A stretch of 39,038 nucleotides of DNA from Mycobacterium sp. OTB74 (GCF_029892685.1 NZ_JARXVD010000030.1:1-39038); one strand, 5' to 3'. Shown: positions 17,823-25,901, counted from the first letter of the stretch. Notes: a model not told the origin generated them from the sequence alone. Program-made: numbers and translations.

Positions 17823-17879
17823 CCACCGCTCCCTGGCTGACAACCGGCGCTGACATGTTGTGCGACGGGGGAGCGGTGG
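17823..17879 (+). terminator. Probable terminator of the exported hydrolase gene
   Basis: CCACCGCTCCC (17823-17833) and GGGAGCGGTGG (17869-17879) form a perfect 11-bp stem with a 35-nt loop, starting 6 bp after the hydrolase stop. There is no T-tract, as is usual for mycobacterial hairpin terminators. Confidence 0.55.
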
Positions 17880-17942
17880 TATCGATCACGTTGCAAGACA
17901 AATTATTAGCGTCCCACAGTGCCTGATGGCGGCAGAGTGTAG

Positions 17943-18101
17943 CTATTCGTCTTTGGTCTGGGCGGCGGCGTAGCTATGGGCAGCGTTGATGCGTTTGGGG
18001 CCATCACTATCAATCATGAGGACCCACGGCCGTTCGCATCCGGCGGGTGGGGTGCGAATATTTAGGAACTGATTGCGTTGATGCGCCTTCTTCGGCGGCA
18101 C
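17943..18101 (-). CDS. Possible 52-aa protein downstream of the amidohydrolase
   Basis: A GTG-initiated frame of 52 codons (begins VPPKKAHQRNQFLNIRTPPA, ends AHSYAAAQTKDE) starts 43 bp after the amidohydrolase stop on the same strand, with GAGGA about 7 nt before the GTG. It has coherent codon use and contains CERPWVLMIDSDGPKRI. I do not recognise it. It could be a small accessory gene at the end of the CYP operon or a gene remnant. Confidence 0.4.
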   Translation of the reverse strand: MPPKKAHQRNQFLNIRTPPAGCERPWVLMIDSDGPKRINAAHSYAAAQTKDE

Positions 18102-18144
18102 CGTTCTTCCTCGCGTCGCCTCTCTGTAGGGAGTGGTCTTCCGA

Positions 18145-19287
18145 TCAGAAAACCCTGACCTGTCCTTCGAGCGCCGGCACGGTGTCGGGCAGCTTGTAGG
18201 TCTTGATGCCGTTGCGGAACATCACGTTTTCGCGGGCGTGTTCGGGCAGGTGCTTGACCAGCCAGCGGGGGTCGTCGAAGGTCCAGTGCGGGTAGTCGCT
18301 GGAGTACAGCAGGATCTTGTCGCACTCCATCCATTCCAGCGCTCTGGTGAGCTCGGTCTTGTCTTCGGGGTAGTCCAGTGGCTGGGTGGTGAATTTGATG
18401 TGGTCTTTGACGTATTCGGAGGGTTTGCGTTTGATGTCGACCCAGTTCTTGCGTTTTTCGTAGATGGCGTCCATGCGCCACATCAGGGGCAGGATCCAGG
18501 TGAAGGCGTGTTCGACGAACACGATGCGCAGGGTGGGGAAGCGGTCGAAGACGCCGTCGAAGATCAGGCTCATCACCTGGTTGGCCGCCAGCAGTGAGTA
18601 GGTGACCATGAAATCGTGGTTGTAGCTGGGGAATCCGACCGGCGGAATGGGCAGCTCTTCGAAATGGCTGCGCGACAGGTGGCAGGCCACGGTGATGTCG
18701 TGCTTGGTGGCTGCTGCCCAGACCGGGTCGTACATCGGGTCGCCCCACGACGGGCGGCGTTCGGCCTTGATGAGAATCTGCGCCATGTACGGGTGTCCGG
18801 CCCACTTCTCGATCTCGGCGGCGGCCAGGTCCGGCGCCTCGATGGATGCGCAGATGGAACCGCGCCAGCGCTCGTGCCAGTTGTTGTGGCTGTCCAGCCA
18901 GTGATTGGCCTGCCAGGTGTTCAGAGCCTGGCTCATCGCGTGATCAGCGCCGGCCAGCCGGGCAGGATATGCGCCCGGCTCCAGGATTGCGATATCCGCC
19001 CCAGCGTCCATGATCAACTGTTTGAACGCGAAATCCGGGTCACTGCAGGCAAATTCGCCGTCGGGTGGAAAGGCGTCGACCCGCATGGCGTAAGAGTGCG
19101 CGTAGTCCGGGGCGTCGTAGTAGATCAGGTCGCCGTATTCGTGCGACAGGAAATATTTCGAGCGCCACGGCTCGGGGATGTAGTCGACGAGTTCGCCGCG
19201 TTTGGGCACCGGGTGCACGTCGGAGTCGACGCAGCGCACTGCGATTCGTTCGGCGGCCGGTATCCGCGGACTGGTGGTGATCGTCAT
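18145..19287 (-). CDS. Amidohydrolase (amidohydro-rel/amidohydrolase 2 family)
   Basis: A 380-aa TIM-barrel metallohydrolase. The N-terminal metal motif DSDVHPVP (Asp23, His25) is followed by a central CHLSRSHF His, VFVEHAFTW (His plus Trp) and the C-terminal YSSDYPHWTFDDP Asp, the pattern of the decarboxylase/hydrolase family typified by ACMS decarboxylase. It would hydrolyse or decarboxylate a ring-derived intermediate. ATG 19287 has an AGAGG before it; the frame upstream is open but is low-complexity DNA and the reverse frame of the next gene. It is the last large gene of the minus-strand CYP cluster. Confidence 0.88.
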   Translation of the reverse strand: MTITTSPRIPAAERIAVRCVDSDVHPVPKRGELVDYIPEPWRSKYFLSHEYGDLIYYDAPDYAHSYAMRVDAFPPDGEFACSDPDFAFKQLIMDAGADIAILEPGAYPARLAGADHAMSQALNTWQANHWLDSHNNWHERWRGSICASIEAPDLAAAEIEKWAGHPYMAQILIKAERRPSWGDPMYDPVWAAATKHDITVACHLSRSHFEELPIPPVGFPSYNHDFMVTYSLLAANQVMSLIFDGVFDRFPTLRIVFVEHAFTWILPLMWRMDAIYEKRKNWVDIKRKPSEYVKDHIKFTTQPLDYPEDKTELTRALEWMECDKILLYSSDYPHWTFDDPRWLVKHLPEHARENVMFRNGIKTYKLPDTVPALEGQVRVF

Positions 19288-19304
19288 GACCTCTACTTTG
19301 CGAC

Positions 19305-19340
19305 GGCGATGGACTTGGCGACGGCGATGGCGATGGACGT
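19305..19340. repeat. Short GC-rich tandem repeats
   Basis: Plus-strand GCGACGGCGATGGA recurs as GCGACGGCGATGGCGATGGA after a 4-nt gap, within the 80-bp space between the LLM oxidoreductase stop and the amidohydrolase start. It is probably slippage-prone spacer DNA; no function is evident. Confidence 0.5.
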
Positions 19341-19367
19341 TTGGCTCGTCGCCTGACTGCACCACGT

Positions 19368-20297
19368 TCACTGCTCTGCGAGCAGTTCCCGCAGTAGGTC
19401 TGTGGTGCGTTGTCTGGATTGGGCGCGCTGCGATCTGTCGTGTCCGACGGCGATGGGTTGGGCCCAGATATCGGTGGCTCCCGCATCGAGCAATTCGCAC
19501 AGCTGTCTTCGCACTGATGCTTCGGTGCCGACGATGGCGACGTCGGCCGGTGAGGTGCCGCCGCCGGTTTCGATAATGCGTTGGTAGTTGGGCATTTGCG
19601 CGTACATCCCCGCGGTGGCTTGGGTTGCCGAGCGGGCTTCTGCTTCGTCGTCGTGGACAGCGACAGGCAGCCCGGCGACGATCCGCGGTGCAGACCGGCC
19701 CGCGTCGGTCGCTGCCGCGTGGATCGCCGGCGCGATGTGGGTGGCAATGGCCTTGGCCGATGCCATCCACAACACAGTGCCGTCGGCGATGGCCCCGGCG
19801 ATTCGCAGCATCCGTGGCGAGAGCGCCGACAACAGAACCTGCACGGGATTGGTAGGGACGGCGGCCCGGCCTGCAGTATGCGCGCTCCAATCGCGACCGG
19901 TGAAATCGACCTGTTCGCCGCGCAGCACCGCAGTGATGATGGTGAGGTATTCCTCGGTGTTGCGGCCCGGGTGATCGTAGGGCAGTCCGTATACGTCGTG
20001 GACCACTGTGGCATGCGAAGGCCCCAAGCCGAGGGTGAATCCGGGCCGACCCATGGCGTCCGCGGCCGCGGTGACCCGGTTGGCCTGCAGCAGCGGGTGA
20101 CAAGGGTAGGTCTGCAGCACTGCGGTGCCCAGTTCGATCGTCGAGGTTTCCCGCCCGGCAATTGCCATGGCGGTCAACGGATCTGCTGCAACATTGCTGG
20201 CGTACCACAGCGACGTGAAACCTTGTTCTTCAGCCGTGCGGGCTTGGTTGACGATCGATTCCAGCGTCGACCCTCCGCCGGTGAGGCCGATGCGCAT
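19368..20297 (-). CDS. LLM-class flavin/F420-dependent oxidoreductase
   Basis: A 309-aa luciferase-like monooxygenase-fold protein. It starts MRIGLTGGGSTLESIVNQAR, continues with GFTSLWYASN, IELGTAVLQTYPCHPLLQA and FTLGLGPSH, and later RMLRIAGAIADGTVLWMA, all characteristic of mycobacterial F420-type LLM enzymes. It probably uses F420 (or FMN) for hydride transfer to an alcohol, aldehyde or enone. The ATG overlaps the TGA of the upstream decarboxylase-like gene (ATGA). Cofactor assignment rests on family similarity. Confidence 0.88.
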   Translation of the reverse strand: MRIGLTGGGSTLESIVNQARTAEEQGFTSLWYASNVAADPLTAMAIAGRETSTIELGTAVLQTYPCHPLLQANRVTAAADAMGRPGFTLGLGPSHATVVHDVYGLPYDHPGRNTEEYLTIITAVLRGEQVDFTGRDWSAHTAGRAAVPTNPVQVLLSALSPRMLRIAGAIADGTVLWMASAKAIATHIAPAIHAAATDAGRSAPRIVAGLPVAVHDDEAEARSATQATAGMYAQMPNYQRIIETGGGTSPADVAIVGTEASVRRQLCELLDAGATDIWAQPIAVGHDRSQRAQSRQRTTDLLRELLAEQ

Positions 20298-20905
20298 CAG
20301 GGCTCCGTCGGGAACAGTTGCTGGTATCGGGCCATCAGGGCGGGGATGTCGTCGTCCATGGTGAGTTCGAACGATTTGAACAACCGCGCCAGGATGTCAT
20401 AGCCGCCCGCGGTGAACACCAAATCGAGTAGCTGGCGGGTATCGAATTCAGTGGCCAGCACCTGCCAGGTCGCAGCACTGATACCGCCGTCGACGATCAT
20501 TTCGTCGACTGAGCGCAGCAATGCCGATTCGAACTCGCTCCACAACGGCGATTCCGGCCCGTAGGCAACCCGGCCTGCCTCTTCGTCGCTGATCCCCGCG
20601 TCGCGGGCGACGAAAAGATGTTGGTACCACTCATAACTGGACTGCCGTACCGCGGCGACCCGCAGCACGACCAGCTCGCGCTGCCGCTCGGTGAGAGTGG
20701 TTCCGAGCAGCAGATGGCCGTTGAAGGTGAAGTAGGCGCGCGCCAGGTCGGGGTGGTGGGCCAGTGTTCCAAGAGTGTTGAGTGCCTTGGGCCGGTCTTT
20801 GGTGGGCAGTGGCTGATGCCGGGGATTGGGTGGGCGCAATGCGGTCATCGCCGTGCGGAATTCGGCCGAGAATTCCTTGGGCGGCAGTGGATCTATACGT
20901 GCCAT
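20297..20905 (-). CDS. Carboxymuconolactone decarboxylase (AhpD-like) family protein
   Basis: A 202-aa all-helical protein of the CMD/AhpD family. The signature ERQRELVVLRVAAVRQSSYE followed by WYQHLFVARDAGISDEE contains the conserved Glu and the E-W-x-x-H arrangement; a Cys pair typical of AhpD reductases is absent, so ring opening, decarboxylation or proton transfer is more likely than disulfide chemistry. ATG 20905 is 4 bp after the SDR stop, and its own stop overlaps the LLM oxidoreductase ATG. A diverged copy of its first 31 codons lies at 25803-25901. Confidence 0.85.
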   Translation of the reverse strand: MARIDPLPPKEFSAEFRTAMTALRPPNPRHQPLPTKDRPKALNTLGTLAHHPDLARAYFTFNGHLLLGTTLTERQRELVVLRVAAVRQSSYEWYQHLFVARDAGISDEEAGRVAYGPESPLWSEFESALLRSVDEMIVDGGISAATWQVLATEFDTRQLLDLVFTAGGYDILARLFKSFELTMDDDIPALMARYQQLFPTEP

Positions 20906-20909
20906 GGCT

Positions 20910-21680
20910 TTACAGAACCCTTCCTCCGTTGACACCGACCACTTGGCCGGTGATGTAGCCGGCGGCCTCCGAGCACAGGAATGCACAGGCCGCGGCGATG
21001 TCGTCGGGTTGGCCGATGCGGCGCACCGGGGTGTTGGCTTCGGCCGCCTGCACTCCGGGCCCCAGGAACCCGCGGTCTTCGCTGCGTCGCAGCATGGGCG
21101 TGTCGATGAACCCCGGCGGAATGGTGTTGACGGTGATGCCGCGCGGACCTAGTTCCTGGGCAAGGGCTTTGGTGAATCCGACGACGCCGGCTTTAGCCGC
21201 CGAATAGTGCACCATCAACGGATTTCCGGTCTGGGCGCTCGACGACGAGATGTTGACGATGCGCCCCCATCCCGCGTCGAGCATGTGTGGGACCACTGCC
21301 TGGCAGCAGTCGAAGGTACCGGTCAGATTGACCGCGAGGATCTTTCGCCAGCTGTCAGCGGTGATCGACAGAAACTTCTCAAACCCGTCCAGACCGGCAT
21401 TGTTGACCAGGATGGTCGGCGACCCCAACTCGCCGGCGGTGGTTTCGACGGCTGCATCGATGGCAGCGCGGTCGGTGACGTCGACCTGCATACCGATCGC
21501 GCGATTCCCTTGCGCAGCAATCTTTTCAGCGCCTGCCGTTGCAGCGTCGGCGTCGAGATCGAAGATGGCCACCGCGGCACCCTCGGCACTGAGGCGCTGG
21601 GCGATGGCCAGCCCGATCCCGGAGGCGCCGCCAGTGACGATCGCCGTCGGCTGGGCACTCCAACACGGAAAGGAGCTCAT
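20910..21680 (-). CDS. Short-chain dehydrogenase/reductase
   Basis: A 256-aa classical SDR. Cofactor motif TGGASGIG (residues 16-23), DVTD, LVNNAG, and the catalytic Ser-Tyr-Lys in ISSSSAQTGNPLMVHYSAAK; C-terminal ITGQVVGVNGG. Acidic residues at the end of the second strand (FDLDAD) favour NAD(H). It would oxidise a hydroxyl produced by the CYP or the dioxygenase of this cluster. Its start overlaps the dioxygenase stop (ATGA). It is clearly paralogous to the SDR at 24900-25673 (shared ISSSSAQ and NTIPP motifs). Confidence 0.9.
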   Translation of the reverse strand: MSSFPCWSAQPTAIVTGGASGIGLAIAQRLSAEGAAVAIFDLDADAATAGAEKIAAQGNRAIGMQVDVTDRAAIDAAVETTAGELGSPTILVNNAGLDGFEKFLSITADSWRKILAVNLTGTFDCCQAVVPHMLDAGWGRIVNISSSSAQTGNPLMVHYSAAKAGVVGFTKALAQELGPRGITVNTIPPGFIDTPMLRRSEDRGFLGPGVQAAEANTPVRRIGQPDDIAAACAFLCSEAAGYITGQVVGVNGGRVL

Positions 21681-22510
21681 GTAATGGCTTCCTCGCCGAC
21701 CAGCGTGGTGCGGTGCATCAGCCGGCGCGAGGTGGGCTCGTACGGGATGGCGCGGTGCAACATGCCGGTGTTGTCCCAGACCACCAGATCCCCGACCCGC
21801 CACTGGTGATGTAAGACGAACTGGGGCTGGGTAGCCCAGGCAAGGACCTCGTCGAGCAGCGCACGACTGTCGTCGGCATTCATCCCGACGATCTGCCCGG
21901 CGGTGGCACCGATCAACAGCGACTTGCGCCCGTCGCGGCGTCGCCACACCAACGGGTGCTCGCGCGACGGGGCCCGGTCCCATTTGGCCCGCTGCTCCGG
22001 GGTGGGTGTCGGGTTGAGCAACAGCTGCGACGCCGTCACGCTGTGCACGACGCGAAGGCATTCAAGTTCGTCGCGCCTGCCGGCGGGCAGAGCCTCGAAA
22101 GCCGCGTAGGTGGTGGCAAATTCGGTGTCGCCGCCCTCATCGGCAATTTCCCGAGCGGTCAGCAGGGTCGCCTTCTGCGGGATCTGGTCAGTCAGACCGT
22201 CGGTGTGCCAGAAGATGGTGCTGCGCCGCAGCCCGGCCAACGCACTCTTGGACGGGTCGAGTGTGACCGGTGAGATCTCTGGAAAGTCCGGGTGCCCACC
22301 GGTACTGGCCACCACAACCTCGCCGAGCCGGCGGGAGAACGCCACCAGGTCGGCGTCGGTGATGTGGGCTTCGCGGTAGACCACGACCCCGTGGCGGTCC
22401 AGTAGCTGTTGGCAATCCCGAGCCGCATTTGGTGCCAAAAAGTCGCTGCTGGTGTAGCCGGTGACCTGTACACCGATAGCCTCAGAAATCGGGCTCATGG
22501 CAATGGTCAT
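21677..22510 (-). CDS. TauD/TfdA-type Fe(II)/2-oxoglutarate dioxygenase
   Basis: A 277-aa dioxygenase. The iron-binding facial triad is visible as WHTDG (His102, Asp104) and MLHRAIPYEP (His252), followed by R263-R-L-M-H-R267 for 2-oxoglutarate binding; SREHPLVW near residue 185 is also typical. It would hydroxylate or cleave an unactivated substrate carbon. ATG 22510 follows AAAGGA; ATG 22498 is possible. It is 27 bp downstream of the ferredoxin gene. The substrate is unknown and probably not taurine, given the partners. Confidence 0.88.
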   Translation of the reverse strand: MTIAMSPISEAIGVQVTGYTSSDFLAPNAARDCQQLLDRHGVVVYREAHITDADLVAFSRRLGEVVVASTGGHPDFPEISPVTLDPSKSALAGLRRSTIFWHTDGLTDQIPQKATLLTAREIADEGGDTEFATTYAAFEALPAGRRDELECLRVVHSVTASQLLLNPTPTPEQRAKWDRAPSREHPLVWRRRDGRKSLLIGATAGQIVGMNADDSRALLDEVLAWATQPQFVLHHQWRVGDLVVWDNTGMLHRAIPYEPTSRRLMHRTTLVGEEAIT

Positions 22511-22537
22511 GGATTAATCCTTTGTAGCAGTAGGTAG

Positions 22538-22750
22538 TTACGGTATTTCAGTTAGGCTGATGGCCTGCCGGGGACATGCCGCGACGGCTGCTTTTACGAC
22601 GTCTAGGTCGCTACGATCGGGTTGCTCGGAGCAGGCGGCGATCTCGTCGTCGCCGAGGTCGAAAACGTCCGGCGCGAGCTGAACACACAGGCCGTGCCCT
22701 TCACACGACTGCGGGTCGATCTGGACTCGTACTGATGACGTGGCCACCAT
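22538..22750 (-). CDS. Ferredoxin of the CYP-associated 3Fe-4S type
   Basis: A 70-aa ferredoxin with C16-x2-H19-x2-C22 and C59-P. The His in place of the second Cys of the usual Cx2Cx2C set points to a variant cluster site, as seen in many actinobacterial P450-partner ferredoxins (family knowledge). It starts 2 bp after the CYP stop and is surely the CYP's electron donor. No ferredoxin reductase gene is present in the window. Confidence 0.9.
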   Translation of the reverse strand: MVATSSVRVQIDPQSCEGHGLCVQLAPDVFDLGDDEIAACSEQPDRSDLDVVKAAVAACPRQAISLTEIP

Positions 22751-22752
22751 GG

Positions 22753-24021
22753 TCAGACCGTGGTGAATTCGAGATGCAGGTCGCTGAGCCCCCGGATGAT
22801 GTAGGTCGGATCGTGCCTGAACCGACGCGCTCCTGTCGGCCCGTGGTGCTCATCGGAGAGGGTCAGCGATGTGGTGCGGTCCAAGAACCGTTCGATCGTC
22901 ACTCGCCCTTCTGCCCGGGCTAGTGGGCCTCCTGGGCAGGAATGCACACCCCGTCCGAACGCGATGTGTTCACGCAGATTCTCGCGGTCAAGGCGGAAGG
23001 TTTCTGGGTCCGGGAATTTGCGCGGATCCCGATTGGACGCCCCGGGGTGCAGCATGATGGTCGTCCCTGCCGGGATGTTCACGCCGCCAACAGAAGTGGT
23101 CTTCTGGGTCATCCGGAAGTCGCTCATGGTCGGACTCTCCAACCGCAACACCTCCTCAATAAACGCCGGGATCTGGCTGTGATCGGCGCGAAGGATGGCC
23201 TGAAGATCCTGGTTTTCTGCCAAGAATCGCAGTGAGGACGCCATCAATCGTGCCGAGGTGTCCTGCCCGGCACCGAACAGGAACGTGGCCAGACGTACGA
23301 CCGACTCTGTATCGGGCAGTGTGCCGTCCGGATAAGTGGAGGTGGCCAGGGCCGTCAGCACATCGTCGCGAGGCTCGCGGCGGCGATCCTCGATATACCC
23401 GCCGAAGGTCTCGTACATGTACTCCAACGGGTTCTCGGGTAGTGGTGAATCACCACCGAGTGCGGCCACATGTTGGCCGGTGAAGATCTTGCGGAAGTGA
23501 TCGCGGTCCTCGGGCGGCACGCCTAGTAGGTCGGCGATCACCATGGTGGTGAAGGGTTTCCCGTAGTCGGCCACCACCTCAAATCGGCCCGTGTCGATGA
23601 ACGCGTCGATGCATGCATCGGCAATTCCCGCATACTGGTCTTCGTTCTCTTTGAGCCTTTTTGGCGTCATCAGGCGGCGCAACAGGAAGCGTTCAGCCTC
23701 GTGGTCGGCGCCGTCTTTGGTAACCATGAACTCGTTGAACACCCAGTGCTCCCGGTTAGCCTGCACGGCATCGGTGATGTCATCGGCACCGGGTTCTACC
23801 GGAAACGGAGGGAAGGGTCCCCCCATCGCGTTACAAGATGAGAACGCCGCATCGTTGCGGTACACCTCGACCGCCTCGTCATATCCGGTCACCGCCAACA
23901 CACCAGGCTGCGCGATCGAGGCAATCGGGCAGCGCGATCGCAGCTGATCGAAATACGGATACGGGTCGTTAATGACCTCTTCGCTTGTGAAGATGTCCGC
24001 CTGGTCCAGACCGTTAGTCAT
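22753..24021 (-). CDS. Cytochrome P450
   Basis: A 422-aa soluble bacterial P450. I-helix FGAGQDTSA with AGQDT at residues 251-255, ExxR at Glu290-Arg293, and the heme loop FGRGVHSCPG with Cys362 as thiolate ligand. It is the first gene of the minus-strand cluster and has a strong GAGGAGG ribosome site. It should hydroxylate the pathway substrate with electrons from the adjacent ferredoxin. CYP family number cannot be assigned without alignment. The 149-bp gap to the divergent tetR gene holds an inverted repeat that probably controls both. Confidence 0.93.
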   Translation of the reverse strand: MTNGLDQADIFTSEEVINDPYPYFDQLRSRCPIASIAQPGVLAVTGYDEAVEVYRNDAAFSSCNAMGGPFPPFPVEPGADDITDAVQANREHWVFNEFMVTKDGADHEAERFLLRRLMTPKRLKENEDQYAGIADACIDAFIDTGRFEVVADYGKPFTTMVIADLLGVPPEDRDHFRKIFTGQHVAALGGDSPLPENPLEYMYETFGGYIEDRRREPRDDVLTALATSTYPDGTLPDTESVVRLATFLFGAGQDTSARLMASSLRFLAENQDLQAILRADHSQIPAFIEEVLRLESPTMSDFRMTQKTTSVGGVNIPAGTTIMLHPGASNRDPRKFPDPETFRLDRENLREHIAFGRGVHSCPGGPLARAEGRVTIERFLDRTTSLTLSDEHHGPTGARRFRHDPTYIIRGLSDLHLEFTTV

Positions 24022-24065
24022 GGAACCTCCTCGTCAATTGCATAGCAACATCAGGCCTGAAGTTA

Positions 24066-24081
24066 TCAGGCGGTTGCCTAA
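24066..24081. promoter_or_regulatory. Putative TetR operator, site 1 (CYP/tetR gap)
   Basis: TCAGGCGGTTGCCTAA contains AGGC-N4-GCCT between the divergent CYP and tetR genes. It matches site 2 at 24792-24807 at 11 of 16 positions (NNAGGCGNTNGCCTAN). A perfect 10-bp palindrome TCAGGCCTGA lies just beside it at 24051-24060. This suggests autoregulation and repression of the CYP operon. Confidence 0.6.
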
Positions 24082-24170
24082 TTACTGAGCTGGCATATGC
24101 TTAGCACCCCGCCCGGCGCCGGTCAAGGTGGTACGGGATTGAACGGGCACCGACGGCAGGAGGCATAAGC

Positions 24171-24788
24171 ATGGCCACATCAAGTAAGGCAGGTGCGCGC
24201 GACACCGGCACCCGCGAGAAGCTGCTAGATGCGTGCGCGGAGATCATGCTCGTGGAAGGCTATGCTGCGGCTACCTCACGGCGCGTTGCGGAGAAAGTCG
24301 GCGTCCAACGCGCGGTCGTCTACTACTACTTTCCGACTATGGATGAGCTGTACCTGGCCGTCCTCAAACGCGGCACCCAAGCCAGCTTGGACACACAACG
24401 CAAAGCGCTGGCGTCGGATAAGCCGCTCCATGCGTTGTGGGACATCACCAGCGACCCGCGCGGCGTGCAGCTCGTCATGGAGTTCATGGCTCTCGGCAAT
24501 CATCGAAAAGAGATCCAGGCCGAGCTTGCCGCTGGTGCCGAGCGCTTCCGCGAGGCGCAAGTCGCTGCCCTCACCTTCATCCTTCGCGAACACCAAGGCA
24601 ACGGCCAGCTCCCGCCGGAAGTAGTCTCGGTTCTTATCGCGGCCGTCGGCCGACTCCTGGTCCTCGAAACCGGCCTAGGCATCACAACCGGCCACGACAA
24701 GACCATTGAACTCGTCAGCGAGTACCTCGACCGGTACGAAGTATCTCTCACTAAGGCAAGCAAGGGCGACCCACTCGTAGGGCAATAG
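24171..24788 (+). CDS. TetR family regulator of the CYP cluster
   Basis: A 205-aa TetR protein of normal length. HTH region: EKLLDACAEIMLVEGYAAAT, then SRRVAEKVGVQRAVVYYYFP and TMDELY (about residues 16-60). The C-terminal domain is helical and ligand-binding. ATG 24171 follows GGAGG. It is divergent from the CYP gene and upstream of a second SDR; matching inverted repeats stand before both units, so it most likely represses both in the absence of a pathway compound. Target assignment is inference. Confidence 0.88.
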   Translation: MATSSKAGARDTGTREKLLDACAEIMLVEGYAAATSRRVAEKVGVQRAVVYYYFPTMDELYLAVLKRGTQASLDTQRKALASDKPLHALWDITSDPRGVQLVMEFMALGNHRKEIQAELAAGAERFREAQVAALTFILREHQGNGQLPPEVVSVLIAAVGRLLVLETGLGITTGHDKTIELVSEYLDRYEVSLTKASKGDPLVGQ

Positions 24789-24791
24789 CAG

Positions 24792-24807
24792 CTAGGCGCT
24801 CGCCTAG
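24792..24807. promoter_or_regulatory. Putative TetR operator, site 2 (before second SDR)
   Basis: CTAGGCGCTCGCCTAG has perfect 7-bp arms around CT, 3 bp after the tetR stop and 92 bp before the SDR start. It shares AGGCGNTNGCCTA with site 1. A TTTT follows, so it could alternatively be a short terminator hairpin, but the match to site 1 favours an operator. Confidence 0.55.
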
Positions 24808-24899
24808 TTTTCCTGCCGCCGACGGGTTAACATCACGCGGTTCGATTAGCCGCGGCACCGCGCGTCGCGGCGCGCCCCATCACCAGACAGGGAGCTGGC

Positions 24900-25673
24900 A
24901 TGATTCAGATCGAGAACACCGAAGGAAGGCGGGTAGCGGTAATCACCGGAGGTGCCTCTGGTATCGGACCCGCCGTCGGCGCTCACCTGGCCCGCGCCGG
25001 TCACTCCGTCGCTCTGTTGGATCGCCAAGGCGACATGGTGCACGCCGCGGCAAGAGAACTCGCCGCCGCCGGCGCACGCACAATCGGCATCGAAGTCGAT
25101 GTGACAGATCGCGATTCAGTCCACCGCGCCATCGACCGCGTCCGCGACGAACTCGGCCCTGTCGCCATCATGGTCACCAGTGCCGGCATCGACGTCGGTA
25201 TCCCTGTGCCCATCACCGACATCACCCCAGAGCAATGGAATCACCTGCTCGCGGTCAACCTCACCGGCACATTTACCTGTATCCAAGCCGCTATACCCGA
25301 CATGCAGGCTGCAGGCTGGGGGCGCATCGTGACCATCTCCTCATCCAGCGCACAATCCGGCGCTCCGCAGCGTGCTCACTACGTGGCGTCCAAGGGTGGT
25401 GTCATCGCATTGACCAAAGCGCTAGCATTCGAGCTTGCGCCACAGGGGATTACGGTCAACACTATCCCGCCGTCCATTGTCGACACGCCGATGGCGCGCG
25501 CCGGCGTCGCAGTCGGAACGGTGCCCGACCTCGACATCCTGGCCACCATGGTCCCTCTGCAACGAAACGGCACACCCGACGACATCGCCGCAGCAGTCGC
25601 CTTCCTCTGCTCAGAAGGCGCTTCCTACATCACCGGCCAAGTTATCGGCGTCAACGGCGGCATGTATATCTGA
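24900..25673 (+). CDS. Short-chain dehydrogenase/reductase (paralogue)
   Basis: A 257-aa classical SDR: TGGASGIG (residues 17-24), DVTD, catalytic Ser-Tyr-Lys in ISSSSAQSGAPQRAHYVASK and C-terminal ITGQVIGVNGG. The usual NNAG motif is TSAG (IMVTSAGID), a mild deviation in a structural motif. It is closely related to the SDR at 20910-21680, and like it is followed by CMD-like sequence, though truncated. ATG 24900 follows GGGAG. It is probably a pathway dehydrogenase for a second intermediate or stereoisomer, under the same TetR. Confidence 0.9.
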   Translation: MIQIENTEGRRVAVITGGASGIGPAVGAHLARAGHSVALLDRQGDMVHAAARELAAAGARTIGIEVDVTDRDSVHRAIDRVRDELGPVAIMVTSAGIDVGIPVPITDITPEQWNHLLAVNLTGTFTCIQAAIPDMQAAGWGRIVTISSSSAQSGAPQRAHYVASKGGVIALTKALAFELAPQGITVNTIPPSIVDTPMARAGVAVGTVPDLDILATMVPLQRNGTPDDIAAAVAFLCSEGASYITGQVIGVNGGMYI

Positions 25674-25802
25674 TGCTGGACCGCAATCTTGGTACCTCGG
25701 TCGACAAGTAACGGCCTGGTCAATGCGTGGTGTGACCGCCCCAGCTTGATGATGGGTGCCGCTGATCACCAGCCGATCACTCCTGTTACAGTCGCGGCGT
25801 GT

Positions 25803-25901
25803 GTAGATCCGTTGCCGCCCAAGGAATTCTCCGCTGAGTTCCGTACAGCGATGACCGCTTTGCACCCGCCCAATCCCTGGCATCAGCCACTGACGGCCTG
25901 A
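25803..25901 (+). pseudogene. Truncated copy of the CMD-family gene N-terminus
   Basis: In-frame VDPLPPKEFSAEFRTAMTAL followed by HPPNPWHQPL repeats the first 31 residues of the CMD-like protein encoded at 20297-20905 (IDPLPPKEFSAEFRTAMTAL RPPNPRHQPL) with silent and a few coding changes, then stops. No start codon is in frame and the catalytic region is absent. It sits 130 bp after the second SDR, reproducing the SDR-CMD order of the main cluster. Confidence 0.85.

Noticed and set aside
18145..20208. Very long minus-strand reading frame extending the amidohydrolase by about 300 residues
   Set aside because: The extension is the shifted reverse frame of the LLM oxidoreductase gene; normal family start and a ribosome site lie at 19287.
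22545..22565. AGGC-N5-GCCT sequence near the ferredoxin end as a third TetR site
   Set aside because: Spacer is 5 instead of 4, the flanks do not match, and it lies inside coding sequence.
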